A stretch of DNA of 5,561 nt, taken from positions 1 through 5,561 of the forward strand of contig JASFTV010000251.1 of NCBI GenBank assembly GCA_050050615.1, read 5' to 3'. The notes under the pieces were generated by a model. That model made no database searches. It was given only the letters and a program-made list of their open reading frames with translations, and had not been told where the DNA came from. Source of the stretch: JASFTV01 sp050050615. GTDB taxonomy: Bacteria; Desulfobacterota; DSM-4660; Desulfatiglandales; HGW-15. The position numbers and the translations under genes are program-made. Shown piece by piece: positions 1-4,901 of the stretch. Numbering within the stretch: the first letter of the stretch is position 1; every line of letters starts with the position of its first letter.

Positions 1-95
1 GCCATGCGCCCCGCTCCAGGTGACCGGGTCCACGGCATCCTAAAACTGCGAGCTTTGCGGGGGTGTGGATTATCTTCGAAGTCCGAGGGAATGTA

Positions 96-677
96 ATGAC
101 TCTGAAATCACTCACGGAGTATGTTATTCTGGGTACGCTTATGTCTGGCGCAAGGCATGGGTATGAAATCCTGCAATTTCTCGGTTCTGCTCTGGAGGCG
201 ACTTGTCGGCTCAGCACAAGCCAACTCTATGTGCTGCTGAAAAGGCTGGAACACGAGGGACTGCTGGAGTCCCACCCGGAAAGTCAGCAGTCGCGCCCCT
301 CAAAGCGGGTATTCAATCTCACCATTGCAGGAAGAAGGGCTTTCCTGGATTGGTTGGCCGCTCCTGTCGAACATGTCAGGGATTTCCGGATGGAATTCCT
401 GTGCAAGATGTTTTTCTTTGATAATCTTTCTCTGTCCGGGGCCGAAGACCTTGTAGAGAAACAGATCGGGGTCCTGGAAAAAAAACTGTCGGACAAAATT
501 CAGATGAGGCTTAATAAAAATGAAGACAGGTTCATGAAGTTGGTCTATGGATTCAAGGCCAAGACTGTGGAAAACTTGCTTTCATGGTTAGTCCAGGAGG
601 CGCGCCCATTTGTGGAAGAGGAGAGAATCGGCGGCAAAAAAAGGCGTTTATCGAGTAAAGAGAGGAGAGTCTTCTAA
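96..677 (+). CDS. PadR-family transcriptional regulator
   Basis: Predicted DNA-binding repressor of 193 residues. Residues 5-60 form a PadR-type winged helix: the opening LTEYVILGTL, then HGYEI, then the recognition-helix region LSTSQLYVLLKRLEHEGLL. The basic wing follows at about 66-80 (SRPSKRVFNLT.AGR). Residues 92-175 look like the helical C-terminal dimerisation domain, with a probable coiled stretch at 118-140. The tail is very basic (GGKKRRLSSKERR). I chose ATG 96 because GAGGGA (85-90) lies 5 bases upstream; a GTG at 63 is also in frame but would add eleven residues without a better ribosome site. The gene converges on the leftward selenium-type operon and ends 65 bases from it. PadR proteins usually repress a neighbouring gene in response to a small ligand, but no target is evident here; upstream genes outside the window are as likely as the operon. 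Confidence 0.9.
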   Translation: MTLKSLTEYVILGTLMSGARHGYEILQFLGSALEATCRLSTSQLYVLLKRLEHEGLLESHPESQQSRPSKRVFNLTIAGRRAFLDWLAAPVEHVRDFRMEFLCKMFFFDNLSLSGAEDLVEKQIGVLEKKLSDKIQMRLNKNEDRFMKLVYGFKAKTVENLLSWLVQEARPFVEEERIGGKKRRLSSKERRVF

Positions 678-742
678 AGCCCGTTTGGGTCTAATCTTGT
701 TTTTAGATGCTTCTTTGTTTACGCCTGATCCGTCCGGGGCTT

Positions 743-976
743 TTACCCCTCCCTTACGGCTAGTTCCAGGTTAGAGACGAGCTCGTCGAGATCCAGACCG
801 TATTCGGCTGTAACATCCTTCAGAGAATTAAAGAGGGCCTGACAGCAAAGACATACGCCGGCCTTGTCGTCGTATTGCTTGAAGACGTCCTCAGTCTGAG
901 GATATCTGGATACAAGATCCAGGATGGTCATATCAGGGTCGATGGCTGGTATTTCATTGAGCTTGTCTGGATCCAT
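743..976 (-). CDS. DUF1858-like small redox-disulfide protein with C-x-C-C cluster
   Basis: A 77-residue soluble protein resembling the DUF1858 / hybrid-cluster-protein-associated redox-disulfide family. It has the typical layout: an acidic start, MTILDLVSRYPQTEDVFKQY (residues 16-35), a glycine followed by the cysteine site (VCLCCQALF, Cys42, Cys44 and Cys45), then a helix ending in LDLDELVSNLE. Family members usually carry a Cys-x-x-Cys pair; here the arrangement is C-x-C-C, enough for a persulfide/disulfide relay or metal site, though function is unproven. It is the last gene of the operon. Its ATG lies 20 bases upstream of the preceding gene's stop, giving a 23-base overlap, and AGGA sits 8 bases before the start. 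This points to translational coupling. A role as a cysteine acceptor for sulfur or selenium delivered by the upstream carriers is inference from context. Confidence 0.83.
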   Translation of the reverse strand: MDPDKLNEIPAIDPDMTILDLVSRYPQTEDVFKQYDDKAGVCLCCQALFNSLKDVTAEYGLDLDELVSNLELAVREG

Positions 977-1844
977 GTGGTTTATCCTTTTTTTTCCAAA
1001 CTTCCTTCATGGCCTTTGGGATCTGTTCGATCAGATCGACCACCTTTGAGCTAGGGTTGGGAGCGGTGTAATGACCTGCCTGCCTGTTGATCCGGGCTGC
1101 CAGGATAGCTGCCTCTAAAGTCTCCATGCCCGATGCAATGAGGGCCGATACAATCCCCGTGAGGGTATCGCCCGTGCCGCCTATGGCCTCCAGGGCTTCA
1201 TCCGCCGGATTGTCGATTACCGCATGGACTTGTTCCCCTGAGGCAACATGATCCTGACTCCCCTTCACTAGGAGATAACGGGCAGCGTTTTTATGTTCAT
1301 AAGCCCGGCTGATAAGATCGGGTATTCGATTTTCGTCATGAAGGATGAAACCCCGCGTATAAAAGGGGTGCGGGGCCTCTTCGTCAGCCAGGAAGGCAAG
1401 TTCCCCTGCATCCGGCGTAAAAAGCTCATAAGCCCCCGATTGCCCGCTCATCTTGGCCGCATACATGAACCCGGCATCGGCAATCAGGATGGGGCGGGGA
1501 CTCATTTCCTCCACGGCGAAGAGGACCTTATTATGCCGGTCCACATCCGGGTGGAGGTAGTGAAATGCGACCACTGAAAAACTGGAATCCGGGAGAATCT
1601 TGACAAGGTGTTCGTACAAGCGCCTGCTTCCATCCCCATGACCAATGTCTCCCGCCAGGTAACCGCAAGGGAAAGGCAGACCCAGGACCTCACCGGTCTT
1701 TATGGCAGCAGCCAGAAGGGCGGGCGTCCCGCGGTTCACTTCCACCCACCTTTCACCGACATGGATTCGATCTTTTTCAAGACAAACTCGCCCGGCCACC
1801 AGGGGAAAACCATCTTCCGGTATGGTCCCTACGACTGCGAGCAT
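954..1844 (-). CDS. Ribokinase-fold protein, NAD(P)H-hydrate dehydratase (NNRD)/carbohydrate-kinase-like
   Basis: A 296-residue protein whose second half matches the ribokinase superfamily branch that includes ADP/ATP-dependent NAD(P)HX dehydratase. Key motifs are LFTPDAGELAFL (141-152, comparable to the TPHPGE block), LLVKGSQDHV (191-200, comparable to the KG nucleotide segment) and IGGTGDTLTG (221-230), where Asp226 is the expected catalytic base and the glycines form the anion hole. Residues 60-70 (CGYLAGDIGHG) and ILIADAGFMYAA (119-130) form earlier strands and loops. It lacks the YjeF-N epimerase domain with which NNRD is often fused, and the first 45 residues are not typical, so repair of hydrated NAD(P)H is only one possibility; a specialised kinase acting within this operon is another. 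Its start overlaps the DUF3343 stop by 16 bases, with GAGGAG upstream, so it is co-translated in the operon. Fold assignment is strong; substrate is unknown. Confidence 0.83.
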   Translation of the reverse strand: MLAVVGTIPEDGFPLVAGRVCLEKDRIHVGERWVEVNRGTPALLAAAIKTGEVLGLPFPCGYLAGDIGHGDGSRRLYEHLVKILPDSSFSVVAFHYLHPDVDRHNKVLFAVEEMSPRPILIADAGFMYAAKMSGQSGAYELFTPDAGELAFLADEEAPHPFYTRGFILHDENRIPDLISRAYEHKNAARYLLVKGSQDHVASGEQVHAVIDNPADEALEAIGGTGDTLTGIVSALIASGMETLEAAILAARINRQAGHYTAPNPSSKVVDLIEQIPKAMKEVWKKKDKPHGSRQAQ

Positions 1845-2380
1845 CGGCTTTTCATCTCCTCATAGGCCAGTTGAAGGGCATACCCGCAGAGTGTATGACC
1901 GATCTCCCTCGGAGCGGGCGCCGCAACCAAAGATTTTCCTACCATCTCCCGGGCGAGGTATGGGACGTCCGGACATCCACCGCCGGAGATGTTGACTATG
2001 GTTTGCGTTTCCTTGTCAACGGTCAGCTTCATATTGGCCGCTCTCACCATGAGATAGCGGCCGAAGTCCTTGATCTGGAAAAGATCCACGGGTTGAAGCA
2101 AGGGACTGTTCACCGGGACCACCTGAAGAGCGGATACATCCACCTCCCGAAGCGTCCTCAGGATGTTCAACTCTTCAATAAGGGGAAACTCAATCACAAG
2201 GTCGCAACCACTCCTTACCTCCGGTGGCGGCCCCATGACTCGAATCTTCCACCCCTTTGACTTCAGAACGTTTTCCGCACGGATCACCTCGCTGGTATTC
2301 TCGAAAACCAGTATGCCCCGGTCCTGATTCTCCATACCGGGCGAACCACGGGATCTTTTTTTCTTAAAGAATGTGAACAT
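1829..2380 (-). CDS. DUF3343 protein with long uncharacterised C-terminal domain
   Basis: The N-terminal half (about residues 20-66) is a recognisable DUF3343 domain: a strand GILVFENTSE, a helix VIRAENVLKSKGW, then the PPPEVRSGCDLVIEF block with Cys59 and the characteristic S/G-x-C-(D/G) loop. DUF3343 is known as a small protein of about 80 residues that travels with selenium genes (SelD, YedF); its biochemistry is unclear. This one is 183 residues. The extra half contains ISGGGCPDVPYLA (131-143) and GHTLCGYALQLAYEE (161-175), two cysteine-bearing blocks that look conserved in style but that I cannot assign to a family. I chose ATG 2380, preceded by AGGA and 8 bases after the yedF stop; the longer open frame to 2452 lies inside yedF. 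The protein begins with a basic, Phe-rich stretch (MFTFFKKKRSRG) that might favour membrane contact. It is third in the operon. Confidence 0.84.
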   Translation of the reverse strand: MFTFFKKKRSRGSPGMENQDRGILVFENTSEVIRAENVLKSKGWKIRVMGPPPEVRSGCDLVIEFPLIEELNILRTLREVDVSALQVVPVNSPLLQPVDLFQIKDFGRYLMVRAANMKLTVDKETQTIVNISGGGCPDVPYLAREMVGKSLVAAPAPREIGHTLCGYALQLAYEEMKSRCSQS

Positions 2381-2388
2381 GGTAAGTC

Positions 2389-2607
2389 CTAATCCTTGGT
2401 GATCTTTATCCGGTAACCTTCCCCTTCTTCCCGAGTCTCCTGCACATGGCATTGCTGGCTCTCGGCAGCGCGGCTCACGTTCTCTCTGGAGGTATCCGTA
2501 TCCACCAGGATTTCGATCTCTCCCTTGGTAAGCTTCTTGATCTCTTCCAGGATCATGAGGGCCGGCTGGGGGCAGCTCAGACCTCTTGCGTCCACGACTG
2601 TACTCAT
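2389..2607 (-). CDS. yedF: YedF/TusA-family sulfur (selenium) carrier, single domain
   Basis: A 72-residue TusA/SirA-fold carrier. The N-terminal signature VDARGLSCPQPALMILEEI (5-23) contains the invariant Cys-Pro-x-Pro, with Cys12 the expected persulfide or perselenide acceptor. The central EIEILVDTDTSRENVSRAAE segment and the closing GYRIKI strand are typical. The usual selenium-linked YedF is about 200 residues, with a second DsrE-like domain after the TusA domain; here the protein stops after the TusA domain, so either YedF or plain TusA is a defensible name. An additional Cys53 sits in QQCHVQE. The start has a near-perfect ribosome site (AGGAGGTG, about 5 bases upstream) that overlaps the yedE stop region 12 bases away, so it is tightly coupled to the transporter. 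YeeE/YedE transporters are generally paired with such a carrier, which is thought to take the imported sulfur or selenium species. Confidence 0.87.
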   Translation of the reverse strand: MSTVVDARGLSCPQPALMILEEIKKLTKGEIEILVDTDTSRENVSRAAESQQCHVQETREEGEGYRIKITKD

Positions 2608-2619
2608 GATGACACCTCC

Positions 2620-3714
2620 TCAGGCACTCTTTTTTCGCATGGTAAAACCGATAAACAGACAGACAATAAGCCCAATGATGACAGCGGCGATGCCATTTGG
2701 GCCGACGCCTTTGGGCGAGCTCGCCAAGCCGAAATTATGAGCAAATGCTGCTCCGACAATCATCCCCAGAACAAATACCGCAGCGTCTCCATCCCCTTCA
2801 CCGGCCAGGAATAGCTGACGCCCGGGGCATCCACCTGCCAAGGCAAAGGCCAGCCCTGCCACAACCATGCCCCCGAAGTTCCAGATATGCATGGTATGGG
2901 CCACGGGTTGATTGACAAACCCCGGATGAAATTGCTTCAGGACCAGGTTAGTTGCAAAGGCAAAAACGGCCAAGCTGAGGAACCCCAGGAACAAGTGGAT
3001 TTGGCGAAAAAGGATCAGATCCCTTAGAGCGCCCATGGTGCAGAAACGACTGCGCTGGGCCAGGAAACCGATTGCCAGTCCGATGATGAGGGAGAGGACC
3101 AGGGGAGCATGCACGGCGCCAGGGCCTTTGAGGCTGTAAAACAACACCCCGCTTTGCGCCTGCCCCTCCGCTGGCGGAAAAATGATCCTCAGCACCAGAA
3201 AGCCCAACATGATGAGGGGTAGTAACCACCCTACAGAAGGATAGGTCTTTTCCGTGCGTCCCAGGTTGTAACCCCCTTTCAGGAACAAGGTCCCGATCCA
3301 GATTCCGAAAGCGAGGCCGGTCAGTCCCAGTATGGCGTTTCCGTCACCGCCGGCAAGGCGCAAAAGCGCCCTCCAGGGGCATCCAAGAAAGACCAGGGCT
3401 CCGATCATGGCGAAAGCCCCAAGGACAAATCTTACGATGGGAGCCGATCCGACCCTCGGGCGAAACTCTTTAAAAATATAAGCAGCAATGAGTGACCCGA
3501 GCACAAAGCCTATGATTTCGGGTCGCATGTATTGAACCACTGCCGTCCGGTGGAGGCCGAGGGCGCCCGAGATGTCCCTTTCAAAACAGGCCACACAAAT
3601 CCCCATGTTGCCGGGGTTGCCCCACTTCTGGAGTAAGGCTGCAAATACCCCGATAAATGCCCCTACCCCGATGATTCCCCATTTTGTTGCAAAGATATTC
3701 TTTAACTGTGCCAT
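2620..3714 (-). CDS. yedE: YedE-type membrane transporter, putative selenium (or thiosulfate) uptake
   Basis: A 364-residue, strongly hydrophobic integral membrane protein with about ten predicted helices, of the YeeE/YedE family. Diagnostic cysteine motifs sit inside glycine-rich half-helices: GNPGNMGICVACFERDISG (32-50, Cys40 and Cys43), FLGCPWR (109-115, Cys112), RSRFCTMGALRD (221-232, Cys225) and AGGCPGRQ (293-300, Cys296). The doubled pattern (two GCP motifs) indicates an internal repeat. The family includes the thiosulfate transporter YeeE/TsuA, where cysteines pass the ion; the NMGIC-ACFERDI-GALGLHR variant is the form linked to selenium metabolism (selenium-type YedE). Neither substrate is proven here. 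ATG 3714 is preceded by AGGAGG with ideal 6-base spacing. It is the first gene of the five-gene operon. A short basic C-terminus (MRKKSA) probably lies in the cytoplasm next to the YedF carrier made from the next gene. Confidence 0.9.
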   Translation of the reverse strand: MAQLKNIFATKWGIIGVGAFIGVFAALLQKWGNPGNMGICVACFERDISGALGLHRTAVVQYMRPEIIGFVLGSLIAAYIFKEFRPRVGSAPIVRFVLGAFAMIGALVFLGCPWRALLRLAGGDGNAILGLTGLAFGIWIGTLFLKGGYNLGRTEKTYPSVGWLLPLIMLGFLVLRIIFPPAEGQAQSGVLFYSLKGPGAVHAPLVLSLIIGLAIGFLAQRSRFCTMGALRDLILFRQIHLFLGFLSLAVFAFATNLVLKQFHPGFVNQPVAHTMHIWNFGGMVVAGLAFALAGGCPGRQLFLAGEGDGDAAVFVLGMIVGAAFAHNFGLASSPKGVGPNGIAAVIIGLIVCLFIGFTMRKKSA

Positions 3715-3755
3715 TTCATTCCTCCTCTCCCCTTAACAGATTTTCACTTCCTCAA

Positions 3756-3784
3756 TGTATATTTATAGTCATGTGGAAACCCAA
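3756..3784 (-). promoter_or_regulatory. Possible sigma-70 promoter of the yedE operon
   Basis: Read on the minus strand, TTGGGT (3784-3779) and TATACA (3761-3756) are separated by 17 bases, about 40 bases before the yedE start codon. The -10 element is fair and the -35 is weak, so an activator may be needed; two direct repeats lie just upstream. Another AT-rich choice (TATAAA, shifted six bases) is possible. Prediction only. Confidence 0.4.
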
Positions 3785-3791
3785 CCCTTGC

Positions 3792-3813
3792 CAACACAAG
3801 ATGCCACAACACA
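3792..3813 (-). repeat. Tandem-spaced direct repeat TGTGTTG upstream of the yedE promoter
   Basis: On the minus strand TGTGTTG occurs at 3813-3807 and again at 3798-3792, 15 bp apart; the similarity extends loosely (TGTGTTGTGGCA versus TGTGTTGGCA). It ends 8 bp upstream of the proposed -35 box. The spacing and position would suit a regulator that binds as a direct-repeat dimer, but no factor can be named. Confidence 0.35.
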
Positions 3814-4014
3814 TCACCCATCTCTTTGAGGGTTTATGGGTCTGTCCGAATTTCTCAAAAGCGATTCCTTATGAAATCAGCACCTTAACTGCCCCGTCTC
3901 TGGGATCTGATCTTATTCCCTTTGATGAGTCCCCCTTCCCAATAAGAAAATTGAACGGGTCGTCGATCAGGTACGCCTTTTGCCAATCCTCATGGCCGAG
4001 GAATGATACGTTGA
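3814..4014. other. Non-coding spacer between yedE control region and tRNA-Sec-like sequence
   Basis: No credible complete gene. An inverted repeat ACCCAT (3816-3821) / ATGGGT (3836-3841) could form a small hairpin. A minus-strand frame is open without any Met from 4033 to a TAA at 3869-3871 and reads protein-like near its end (AYLIDDPFNFLIGKGDSS). It might be the tail of a lost gene, but this is only compositional impression. A long plus-strand open frame across this stretch has no ribosome site and no recognisable motif. Confidence 0.5.
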
Positions 4015-4100
4015 GGAGGCATGGGAATCGAACTTACTCCCGGTCTTGCAGAACGACCAACGGGTTTGAAGCCCAGGGGACGCCCAGCACCATTGCCCCC
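4015..4100 (-). tRNA. tRNA-Sec (selC)-like sequence, probably degenerate
   Basis: Read on the minus strand from 4100, the sequence has the hallmarks of a selenocysteine tRNA. The 5' end GGGGGCA pairs with TGCCTCC at 4021-4015 (7 bp, one G-T). The anticodon loop CTTCAAA carries the UCA anticodon. A long variable arm has GGTC/GACC plus flanking pairs around a 9-base loop, and the T-loop is TTCGATT. Faults are visible: the T stem GTAAG/CCCAT has two A-C mismatches, the anticodon stem is sound only for GGG/CCC plus a T-G pair, the D arm does not form the expected 6-bp stem, and the body is about 86 bases where E. coli selC is about 95 with CCA. No CCA is encoded. It lies upstream of, and in the same direction as, the selenium-type operon. 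I favour a decayed selC copy; a divergent functional tRNA-Sec is not excluded. Ends are approximate. Confidence 0.5.
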
Positions 4101-4639
4101 AAAAGAAACCCTTTCATCTGTAATGACCAGGGAAAAGGAGAAGGGATGTCTTGATTTTCTTTGAAGGGAAGTCGATTCTTCAACCTTACCCTGGCCTACC
4201 GAACCCGGGTAGAGCTTTCTCTGTATCCTCAGGTAAAGCCGAAAAATTTTTGCATAAGGACTCCGATGGTAAAATAGACGGAATAGCGGATCTGAAATTA
4301 AAAAGCTTTTTCCTATTTGTCAATATGGAAATACCGATAGAAAAGAAAAGATTCAAAGGTAAACCCGATAACTTGAAGTTTTCTCTTAGGGGTTTTTATC
4401 GTTTCCTGTTTTTGATCATTTAGTATTAGGGATAGGCGAATAAAATGGATTGGCTACAAGGCGACAGATGCGAGTGCCCGGCAAAGGGGCAGTAAAGTCT
4501 TTACAAAGATTCCTGGAGGTAGATAAAAATCGGAAGCTTAGGGCAGCGAAGGTATTTTTGATGGTAATGCACTGACTAACCGGACTGGACGCGCATATCA
4601 AGAAAAAATGCGCTGAAGAAAAAATTAGCAAAAATTCTC
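4101..4639. other. Intergenic spacer without a convincing gene
   Basis: About 540 bases, AT-rich in places, between the leftward tRNA-like/yedE block and the rightward aro leader. A plus-strand open frame from about 4151 to 4423 shows no family motif and no good ribosome site. A 35-codon frame (4468-4575) is basic (KSLQRFLEVDKNRKLRAAK) with a weak AAGGCG site, but nothing supports it beyond that. A 13-base palindrome GTAAAGTCTTTAC lies at 4492-4504. The right end becomes the aro promoter. I see no RNA gene, insertion sequence or repeat array. Confidence 0.55.
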
Positions 4640-4668
4640 TTGACAGACCGCTGGATCGCATTTATAAG
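4640..4668 (+). promoter_or_regulatory. Sigma-70 promoter of the aro leader/aroK-aroC operon
   Basis: A perfect -35 box TTGACA (4640-4645), a 17-base spacer and a -10 box TATAAG (4663-4668). Transcription would begin near 4675, giving about 20 bases before the leader-peptide start and about 225 bases of leader RNA before aroK. It is the best promoter match in the window, as expected where control is exercised by attenuation after initiation. Confidence 0.8.
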
Positions 4669-4698
4669 GTCTTTAGCTTAATAACTAAAGAGATGACC

Positions 4699-4776
4699 AT
4701 GCTGAATATCACGGGCATTCAATTCGGAATTAATACTTATTTTTATCTTTATTGGATGGGTATGCCCGTGGCTTGA
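4699..4776 (+). CDS. Aromatic leader peptide (Tyr/Phe/Trp control codons)
   Basis: A 25-codon leader reading frame ending in TGA at 4774-4776. Codons 13-19 (4735-4755) read Thr-Tyr-Phe-Tyr-Leu-Tyr-Trp: five of the six codons from 4738 to 4755 specify aromatic residues, and a further Phe codon lies at 4723-4725. I chose ATG 4699 because AAAGAG (4687-4692) is 6 bases upstream; an in-frame ATG at 4693 abuts that site and would add Met-Thr. The product is not expected to act as a protein. Ribosome progress through the aromatic codons would report charged tRNA-Tyr, tRNA-Phe and tRNA-Trp, and so decide which helix forms in the following RNA. The downstream genes make chorismate, precursor of exactly these three amino acids, which supports the reading strongly. 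The stop codon falls inside RNA strand 2 of the attenuator, so a ribosome that finishes the peptide covers that strand. Confidence 0.87.
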   Translation: MLNITGIQFGINTYFYLYWMGMPVA

Positions 4777-4834
4777 GTAATGGATCTGTGTATTTTAAGC
4801 CGTGGGCCCTAACCGAGCCCACGGCTTTTTTTTT
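4710..4834 (+). promoter_or_regulatory. Ribosome-mediated transcription attenuator of aroK-aroC
   Basis: Four RNA strands give mutually exclusive helices. Strand 1 (4710-4718, CACGGGCAT) is perfectly complementary to the start of strand 2 (4762-4770, ATGCCCGTG), 9 bp. Strand 2 (4764-4774, GCCCGTGGCTT) can instead pair with strand 3 (4797-4807, AAGCCGTGGGC) over 11 positions, with two central G-U pairs, to make the antiterminator. Strand 3 pairs perfectly with strand 4 (4817-4827) to make the terminator. Expected behaviour: with plentiful charged aromatic tRNAs the ribosome runs to the stop codon, masks strand 2, and 3:4 terminates transcription. A ribosome stalled on the aromatic codons sits between strands 1 and 2, blocks 1:2, and lets 2:3 form so that aroK-aroC is transcribed. 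Without translation 1:2 forms and 3:4 terminates. The pairing is read directly from the sequence; the dynamics follow the trp/his/phe paradigm. Confidence 0.85.
4797..4834 (+). terminator. Intrinsic terminator of the aro leader (attenuator 3:4 hairpin)
   Basis: AAGCCGTGGGC (4797-4807) and GCCCACGGCTT (4817-4827) form a perfect 11-bp GC-rich stem with a 9-base loop, and the run of nine T residues (4826-4834) begins at the base of the stem. It lies after a strong promoter and 67 bases before the aroK start, so it acts as a conditional terminator, not the end of an upstream gene. Confidence 0.95.
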
Positions 4835-4901
4835 GCCGTTCGCCAGGGCACGGGACTTCGGGGGTTGGGTTTTGCAGCGACCGACCGGGAGCGGGAAGCA
4901 A

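Noticed and set aside
1..96. Possible 3' end of an upstream rightward gene: frame 1 is open to a TAA at 94-96 that overlaps the PadR ATG, and frame 2 is open to a TAA at 41-43.
   Set aside because: Too short to recognise a protein, and the two frames cannot be told apart, so no partial gene is called.
676..744. Inverted repeat AAAGCCC (676-682) / GGGCTTT (737-743) between the convergent PadR gene and operon, as a possible bidirectional terminator.
   Set aside because: Only 7 bp with a loop of more than 50 bases and no T run of useful length; it does not look like an intrinsic terminator.
954..956. TGA stops of yedE and the kinase-like gene as possible selenocysteine codons, given the selenium context.
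   Set aside because: Readthrough does not lead into conserved sequence, each TGA coincides with a normal family C-terminus, and the next gene's ribosome site or start lies at the same place.
3684..4154. A 156-codon plus-strand open frame across the yedE start and the tRNA-like sequence.
   Set aside because: Antisense to the yedE start, promoter region and tRNA-like element, no ribosome site and no protein motif; a shadow frame.
4151..4423. A 90-codon plus-strand open frame with a DSDGKIDG stretch resembling a calcium-binding or dockerin loop.
   Set aside because: No ribosome site, no repeat of the motif and no other family feature; most likely chance in an AT-rich spacer.
4492..4504. A 13-base palindrome, GTAAAGTCTTTAC.
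   Set aside because: It lies about 135 bases upstream of the aro -35 box, a single copy with no partner site; it could be chance.
4468..4575. A 35-codon basic open frame upstream of the aro promoter.
   Set aside because: Weak ribosome site, no recognisable family, and no context that would support a small protein.
4752..4901. Upstream extension of the aroK frame by 50 codons.
   Set aside because: It covers the attenuator hairpins and T run, lacks a ribosome site at its start, and the translated extension has no counterpart in the shikimate kinase family.
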